Assembly: GCA_028871815.1 (NCBI GenBank)
Contig: JAGWMJ010000002.1
Span: forward strand, 1-64,000
DNA: 64,000 nucleotides
From: Armatimonadota bacterium
Lineage (GTDB): Bacteria; Armatimonadota; Chthonomonadetes; Chthonomonadales; Chthonomonadaceae
Direction: 5' to 3'
Each line of letters opens with the position of its first letter. The stretch's first letter is position 1. Of the stretch, positions 62,540 to 64,000 are shown piece by piece. The translations under genes and the position numbers were made by a program. Below the pieces are notes generated by a model, which saw only the letters and a list, made by a program, of their open reading frames with translations, had not been told where the DNA came from and did not search any database.

Positions 62540-63807
62540 GAGCCTCCGCCCCCCTCCTTTGGGCCGTTGGTAGCGTGCTTCTATGCACGTCGCAGGTCTG
62601 CTCGGCGCAGCAGATTGACGATAACTCCCTCCCGCCGCCGGCATCAACAACGCAGCTGCACCTGGTGGACCCGGCCGGTCTGCGCGAGGCCGGCCGCTCC
62701 GGCTGGCATACCGATTTCATCGGCGCCGGACGCGGCGTTTTCGATGTGTCGGCGGGCATGAAGCTGTGGCCCACGCGCTTCTACCTTCGCAATCTGATCT
62801 TTGGTGGCGCCATGGATCTGGCGCCAGGCATTCGCGTACGGCTCGGCATGCGTCGCAGCGAGGGCGAGAAGCATCTCTTCCAGGTGGATACGGACGAGGC
62901 ATATCTCGAAGCCTTTAATCGCTACAATAGTAATACATTGGAGGGCGGTGTCAGCCTCAAGTTAGGTCGGGTCCGCTACCTCCACTTTCCATATCCCGAC
63001 GCGATATCGGAGTTTGACCAGGTGCCGGGAATCTCCGATCTGTATGGAGGCGCGCCGACCGACTACCGCAACGTGGTGTTGGAGGGTGAGGCGGCGCTTC
63101 ACTCCGGGTTTGGCCTGCACTTTACCGGACTCGCGTACCTGCTCACCAGCCGGCCTCATGCCGATGTGGTGGAGGCATACGGCTTCTACCGCCATGAGTT
63201 CGGCGACGGCTGGAACTTTGAATCCCGCCTTGGCGCCATCGCGGTGCGCCACGAACCGCTCGGTCGCGCCGGACAGCCAGGCGTGGATCTCTACCTGGCT
63301 CGCCAGATCGGCGAATTCAATGTAGGGCTGCTCTACGAACATAAGCGGACGGAGCATGAGTACGCGGGCATTATGGTTCAGTTCCGTCCCGGCTCGATCA
63401 CCCGCCTGCTCGGTAAAGTGAGTTTCGACTACTCGCGCCGCCCGGAGGGCTTTACCGTGCAGGTGCCCATCTACCACGGACGCATCAATGAGAGCCGATT
63501 CACGCCACACGGTTACGTTCTGGTTGGCGAGGTGCGCGCCGTCCGTATCCGCACACTCTGGCAGCAGGGATTTGTGCGGAACGAATACGAGCACCGCGTC
63601 GACTCATGGGGCGATACAGGCAGCCGTGGATTGAAGTGCGTTGTGAAGGAGCGCCCGTGGTATCTGCAAGGCGAGGCGCTGGTGAGCCCCCACCTGGCGC
63701 CGAGCGCCGCGTGGGAGCGCGATCGTCAGGGGCCGGGCCAGTTCGTGCAGCTGGTAACCTACCGCTTTTACAAGCGCCTGAAGAAAGGCGATCCCTCCAA
63801 TGCATGA
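62536..63807 (+). CDS. Exported beta-rich, outer-membrane-like protein of unknown function
   Basis: A 423-residue protein. ATG 62536 overlaps the ALDH stop and gives a signal peptide (MRASAPLLWAVGSVLLCTS, QVCSAQ). The mature part is rich in Tyr, Phe, Arg and Gly with alternating patterns (FYLRNLIFGGAMDLAPGIRVRLGMR, split; LHFTGLAYLLTSRPHADVVEAYGFYRHEFGDGW, split) and ends with a strand containing aromatic residues (QLVTYRFYKRLKKG), much like outer-membrane beta-barrels. No family is recognised. Coupling to an ALDH may be incidental. Confidence 0.65.
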   Translation: MRASAPLLWAVGSVLLCTSQVCSAQQIDDNSLPPPASTTQLHLVDPAGLREAGRSGWHTDFIGAGRGVFDVSAGMKLWPTRFYLRNLIFGGAMDLAPGIRVRLGMRRSEGEKHLFQVDTDEAYLEAFNRYNSNTLEGGVSLKLGRVRYLHFPYPDAISEFDQVPGISDLYGGAPTDYRNVVLEGEAALHSGFGLHFTGLAYLLTSRPHADVVEAYGFYRHEFGDGWNFESRLGAIAVRHEPLGRAGQPGVDLYLARQIGEFNVGLLYEHKRTEHEYAGIMVQFRPGSITRLLGKVSFDYSRRPEGFTVQVPIYHGRINESRFTPHGYVLVGEVRAVRIRTLWQQGFVRNEYEHRVDSWGDTGSRGLKCVVKERPWYLQGEALVSPHLAPSAAWERDRQGPGQFVQLVTYRFYKRLKKGDPSNA

Positions 63808-63843
63808 AGCTGCGCGCTTATCTCGGCGCCGCTCCAAGTCGTT

Positions 63844-64000
63844 ATGACAACATCTGCCTCCGCCTTACGCGGGCGTTTCGCACTGGTCGTTGTGTTCGAA
63901 TCGCTGCAGAGCCTGGGGCTCATCGTCTGGCTGGGCGGCCTCGCCATCATCGGCGCGGTTGTAGCCCCGGCGGCGTTCTCCGTGGCCGGCCTCACACCGC
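63844..64000 (+). CDS. DUF4149-like membrane protein, N-terminal part (runs off the window)
   Basis: The 52 visible codons start MTTSASALRGRFALVVVFES and continue with LGLIVWLGGLAIIGAVVAP AAFSVAGL, a membrane helix with the 'W-x-G-G/S... VAP-x-x-F' pattern of DUF4149 proteins. The end is outside the window. Function unknown. Confidence 0.6.
   Translation, partial: MTTSASALRGRFALVVVFESLQSLGLIVWLGGLAIIGAVVAPAAFSVAGLTP

Overview
The window looks like the chromosome of a GC-rich, diderm, non-model bacterium, most likely an Armatimonadota relative. The best clue is the pseudopilin at 33192-33989: its long N-terminal helix, its '[10 protein letters not shown]' segment and its C-terminal H-x9-DG motif are typical of that phylum. 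Other pointers are the secreted glycoside hydrolases (GH127, GH18), PhyH dioxygenases, Tat-exported oxidoreductases, an HAF-type secreted protein and a DUF1549/DUF1553-DUF1501-PSCyt1 cluster best known from Planctomycetes. The phylum is inferred from gene content only; no rRNA is present.

Layout. 1-600: 3' to 5' on the minus strand, a tRNA-Tyr, tRNA-Thr, tuf operon with its promoter. 900-4400: a multiply frameshifted GloVer-repeat gene, a lipoprotein, a transposase remnant and a CAP-domain protein. 4.7-15.1 kb: metabolic genes (enolase superfamily, SDR, quinone oxidoreductase, GH127, AKR, aminotransferase, PhyH), interrupted at 11.0-12.2 kb by seven copies of a repeat of about 180 bp. 15.2-19.0 kb: a cytochrome b, a small membrane protein and a sulfite-oxidase-type molybdoenzyme, followed by three small secreted repeat proteins that share a signal peptide. 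The first of the three is very rich in Met, His and Lys. 19.1-24.5 kb (minus): cysE, a VanW protein, a GNAT and a tightly coupled trio of rsmI, a divergent tRNA-guanine transglycosylase and a 16S rRNA methyltransferase of the ArmA/Rmt/FmrO family. 24.6-31 kb: PhyH, a tricorn protease, an unknown protein and a GH18 enzyme. 31-34.2 kb (minus): a TPP riboswitch leads a transcription unit of pseudopilin, thiamine pyrophosphokinase and a sodium:solute symporter. 34.2-49.6 kb: secreted and housekeeping genes, including holB, and the four-gene DUF1549/DUF1501/PSCyt1-WD40/PPC operon with a clear promoter. 49.6-58.1 kb: an array of orphan Rhs C-terminal cassettes, each followed by a possible immunity gene. 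58.6-64 kb: a Rel/SpoT enzyme, an aldehyde dehydrogenase, a beta-rich exported protein and the start of a DUF4149-like gene.

The parts most worth attention are the decoding-centre modification trio (19117-21727), the molybdoenzyme next to Met-rich repeat proteins (15271-18990), the Rhs cassette array (49621-58065), the TPP-riboswitch unit with a candidate thiamine transporter (30996-34158) and the 180-bp repeat array (11019-12235). All functions are read from sequence by eye; no database search was run.
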